Source: an uncultured Clostridia bacterium (GTDB lineage Bacteria > Bacillota > Clostridia > Christensenellales > Borkfalkiaceae). From it: a stretch of 64,000 bases of DNA. Shown in pieces: positions 62,557 to 64,000 of the stretch. The translations under genes were made by a program, and so were the position numbers. Within the stretch, counting starts at the first letter, position 1, and each line of letters opens with the position of its first letter. The notes under the pieces are model-generated. The model saw nothing but the letters and a program-made list of their open reading frames with translations, did no database searches and was not told the DNA's origin. The stretch spans positions 204,842 through 268,841 of the forward strand of contig CAMUBY010000002.1 in assembly GCA_947087265.1 (NCBI GenBank). Direction: 5' to 3'.

Positions 62557-64000
62557 ATGGCAGAAACATACGAAGAGCGTCAAACGGTAATGCTCGAAGG
62601 AATGTATAAGGGAGTTGCAAGTAAAATCGACGAATTAAAGCAGTCGGTTGATAAAGAATTGCAAATTTCCAGCGAACAGCACGCTTCTTCTTCGGAAGCG
62701 ATTGCGGAAACTTTCCGTCAGGGAATCGAGAGCCTGCTCGCAGAACTCCGCTATGTTTCCCAGCAAAACAGCGCGATTTACGATTACAGCAAGAGCGAGC
62801 GTAATGCGGCAAAGGAGGCTTTGGTTGCCGCATTGAACGAGCGTTGCGACGATATGGTTTCCGCCGTCACCGATTACGTTGACAAAATGGGCAAAACGCT
62901 TTACGAACAGCTCAACGCGAAAGTGGAGCAAATCGGCAAAGAACTTATGCACGCAGTGCAGCAGGTTCCTCAACAGTTGCCTTCGTTCGTCACCGTGGAA
63001 CAGGTGCGCGGCGAAGAGACTCCCGTAAGGGCAGCGGAACCTGTACGGGAAGTTCAGGTGCCCGTCACATTCTCGGACGAGAATTTCGATTATAACGTTC
63101 TCGCAGAAAAGATTGCGAGCATTCTGCCCGAAACCGATTACGATATGATTGCCGATAAGGTTGCCGCTGCGCTTCCGCAGACGGACGAAAATCTGTTTGT
63201 CGATAAAGTGGTTGCAGCCATTCCGCAGACGGATGAAAACGCGCTTGCGGATAAACTCGCCGAAGTCATTCCGCTTACCGATTACGATTTGATTGCGGAA
63301 AGAGTTGCTGCCGTTCTGGAAGACGAATTTGAAATTACCGTCGGACAGGAAGGACTTTCCCGCATTACGAACGCGGTAGTGAGCGAACTCGATTACGACC
63401 GCATTGCCCAAAAGGTTGCGGAACTTCTCAAAGCGGAAGGACTCGATTGCGAACAGATTTCCGAGCGCGTAGCGGAACTCGCAAAGCCTGAAGAAATCGA
63501 TTACGACCAGATTGCAGTAAGAGTTGCTGAATTTACAGCGCACGAGGAAATTGACTACGACCAACTCGCAGTCAGAGTTGCAGAACTTGCAAAGCCCGAA
63601 GAAATCGATTACGAAGAACTCGCGGCAAAAGTTGCAGAATTTGCAAAGCCCGAAGAAATCGACTACGAACAGCTTGCGGCAAAAGTTGCAGAACTTGCAA
63701 AGCCCGAAGAAATCGATTACGACCAACTTGCGGTTAAAGTGGCGGAACTTGCAAAACCTGAAGACATTGATTACGACCAACTTGCAGCGAAGGTTGCGGA
63801 TTTGGTATCTCCCGAAGATATCGATTATGAGCAACTTGCGGTCAAAGTGGCGGAGCTTGCAAAGCCCGAGGACATCGACTACGAACAGCTTGCCGTAAAG
63901 GTCGCGGAACTTGCAAAACCCGAAGATATTGATTACGACCAACTCGCAGCGAAGGTTGCGGATTTGGTATCTCCCGAAGATATCGATTATGAGCAACTTG
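62557..64000 (+). CDS. long repeat protein of unknown function (5' part)
   Basis: The frame opens at the ATG at 62557 and runs off the window after 481 residues. There is no signal peptide. Residues 1-130 are helical and charged (KGVASKIDELKQSVDKELQ, MGKTLYEQLNAKVEQIGKEL), followed by a Pro/Val linker. From about residue 175 onward the protein is built of units with the core DYDxLAxKVAEL. They are first irregular (14-16 residues), then regular 18-residue units such as PEEIDYDQLAVKVAELAK. At least eleven regular units are visible. The repeats should form an elongated helical rod. I do not recognise the family. Its divergent neighbour is serC. Confidence 0.85.
   Translation, partial: MAETYEERQTVMLEGMYKGVASKIDELKQSVDKELQISSEQHASSSEAIAETFRQGIESLLAELRYVSQQNSAIYDYSKSERNAAKEALVAALNERCDDMVSAVTDYVDKMGKTLYEQLNAKVEQIGKELMHAVQQVPQQLPSFVTVEQVRGEETPVRAAEPVREVQVPVTFSDENFDYNVLAEKIASILPETDYDMIADKVAAALPQTDENLFVDKVVAAIPQTDENALADKLAEVIPLTDYDLIAERVAAVLEDEFEITVGQEGLSRITNAVVSELDYDRIAQKVAELLKAEGLDCEQISERVAELAKPEEIDYDQIAVRVAEFTAHEEIDYDQLAVRVAELAKPEEIDYEELAAKVAEFAKPEEIDYEQLAAKVAELAKPEEIDYDQLAVKVAELAKPEDIDYDQLAAKVADLVSPEDIDYEQLAVKVAELAKPEDIDYEQLAVKVAELAKPEDIDYDQLAAKVADLVSPEDIDYEQL
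63388..64000 (+). repeat. 54-bp coding tandem repeat with a 162-bp higher-order period
   Basis: Units of 54 bases (18 codons) begin near 63388 and continue past the window end. Units near 63764-63838 and 63926-64000 are nearly identical at a distance of 162 bases, so three-unit blocks were duplicated recently. Confidence 0.9.

Noticed and set aside
62635..63996. 453-codon open frame on the minus strand opposite the repeat protein
   Set aside because: It mirrors the 54-bp repeats of the plus-strand gene, has no SD or promoter, and its composition (Phe, Arg, Leu, Val, Ile repeats) is that of an antisense shadow.
1..64000. tRNA, rRNA and CRISPR arrays
   Set aside because: I scanned intergenic regions by eye and found no cloverleaf, rRNA segment or spaced repeat array. 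The only regular short repeats are the three TTGCTCA boxes, the 17-bp pair and the three Xre palindromes. tRNAscan and a CRISPR finder would be decisive.

Overview
The window looks like a chromosome segment of a spore-forming low-to-mid GC Firmicute of the class Clostridia. The support is a spoIIID gene, a tetrahydrofolate (THF) riboswitch of the clostridial type in front of a folT-like gene, strong SD sequences, and many near-consensus sigma-A promoters with 17-bp spacers. The exact genus cannot be read from the sequence. No rRNA, tRNA or CRISPR array was seen.

Layout. 1-4137: the end of an ABC exporter operon, then a lipoprotein / ECF sigma / membrane anti-sigma-like set in which the lipoprotein and the anti-sigma share one extracytoplasmic domain. 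4300-11242: a HelD-like SF1 ATPase and a two-subunit type IIA topoisomerase operon. 11361-17136: amino-sugar supply (GlmU C-domain-like protein, GlmM, GlmS) running into a membrane-bound UDP-sugar 4,6-dehydratase. 17304-29962: a visibly AT-richer Wzx/Wzy polysaccharide locus. It has two PLP aminotransferases, a phosphoglycosyl transferase, three GT4 enzymes, a complete-looking WbpA/WbpB/WbpE/WbpD set for UDP-2,3-diacetamido-glucuronate, a polymerase and a flippase.

30016-35376 is an island-like segment bounded by two copies of the spoIIID 5' region. The left copy is a broken fragment and the right copy is intact spoIIID. Between them lie a possible IS21-type end remnant, an RHH-WYL regulator, a divergent operon of an FtsH-derived AAA protein with a destroyed HExxH site plus an Smr-domain protein, and an ArsB/NhaD-like permease. 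A 17-bp direct repeat lies between the divergent genes. This is the best candidate for an undescribed system here.

35654-64000 is mainly housekeeping: a two-gene 2-hydroxyacyl-CoA dehydratase activase-like system; DUF421/DUF4363 membrane proteins; the riboswitch-controlled folate transporter; lipoprotein maturation (lgt, lspA) with a coiled-coil gene and a pseudouridine synthase; der and plsY; glycolytic gpmI, tpiA and pgk; an Xre regulator with three palindromic operators facing a small gene; the str operon (rpsL, rpsG, fusA, tuf); a YihY-family membrane protein; serC-serA with an acetyltransferase; and the start of a long protein made of 18-residue repeats that runs off the window.

The genes connect functionally. 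GlmS/GlmM and the GlmU-like protein feed UDP-GlcNAc. The 4,6-dehydratase and the WbpA branch turn it into two modified sugars. The phosphoglycosyl transferase, GT4 enzymes, Wzx and Wzy would assemble them into a surface polymer.
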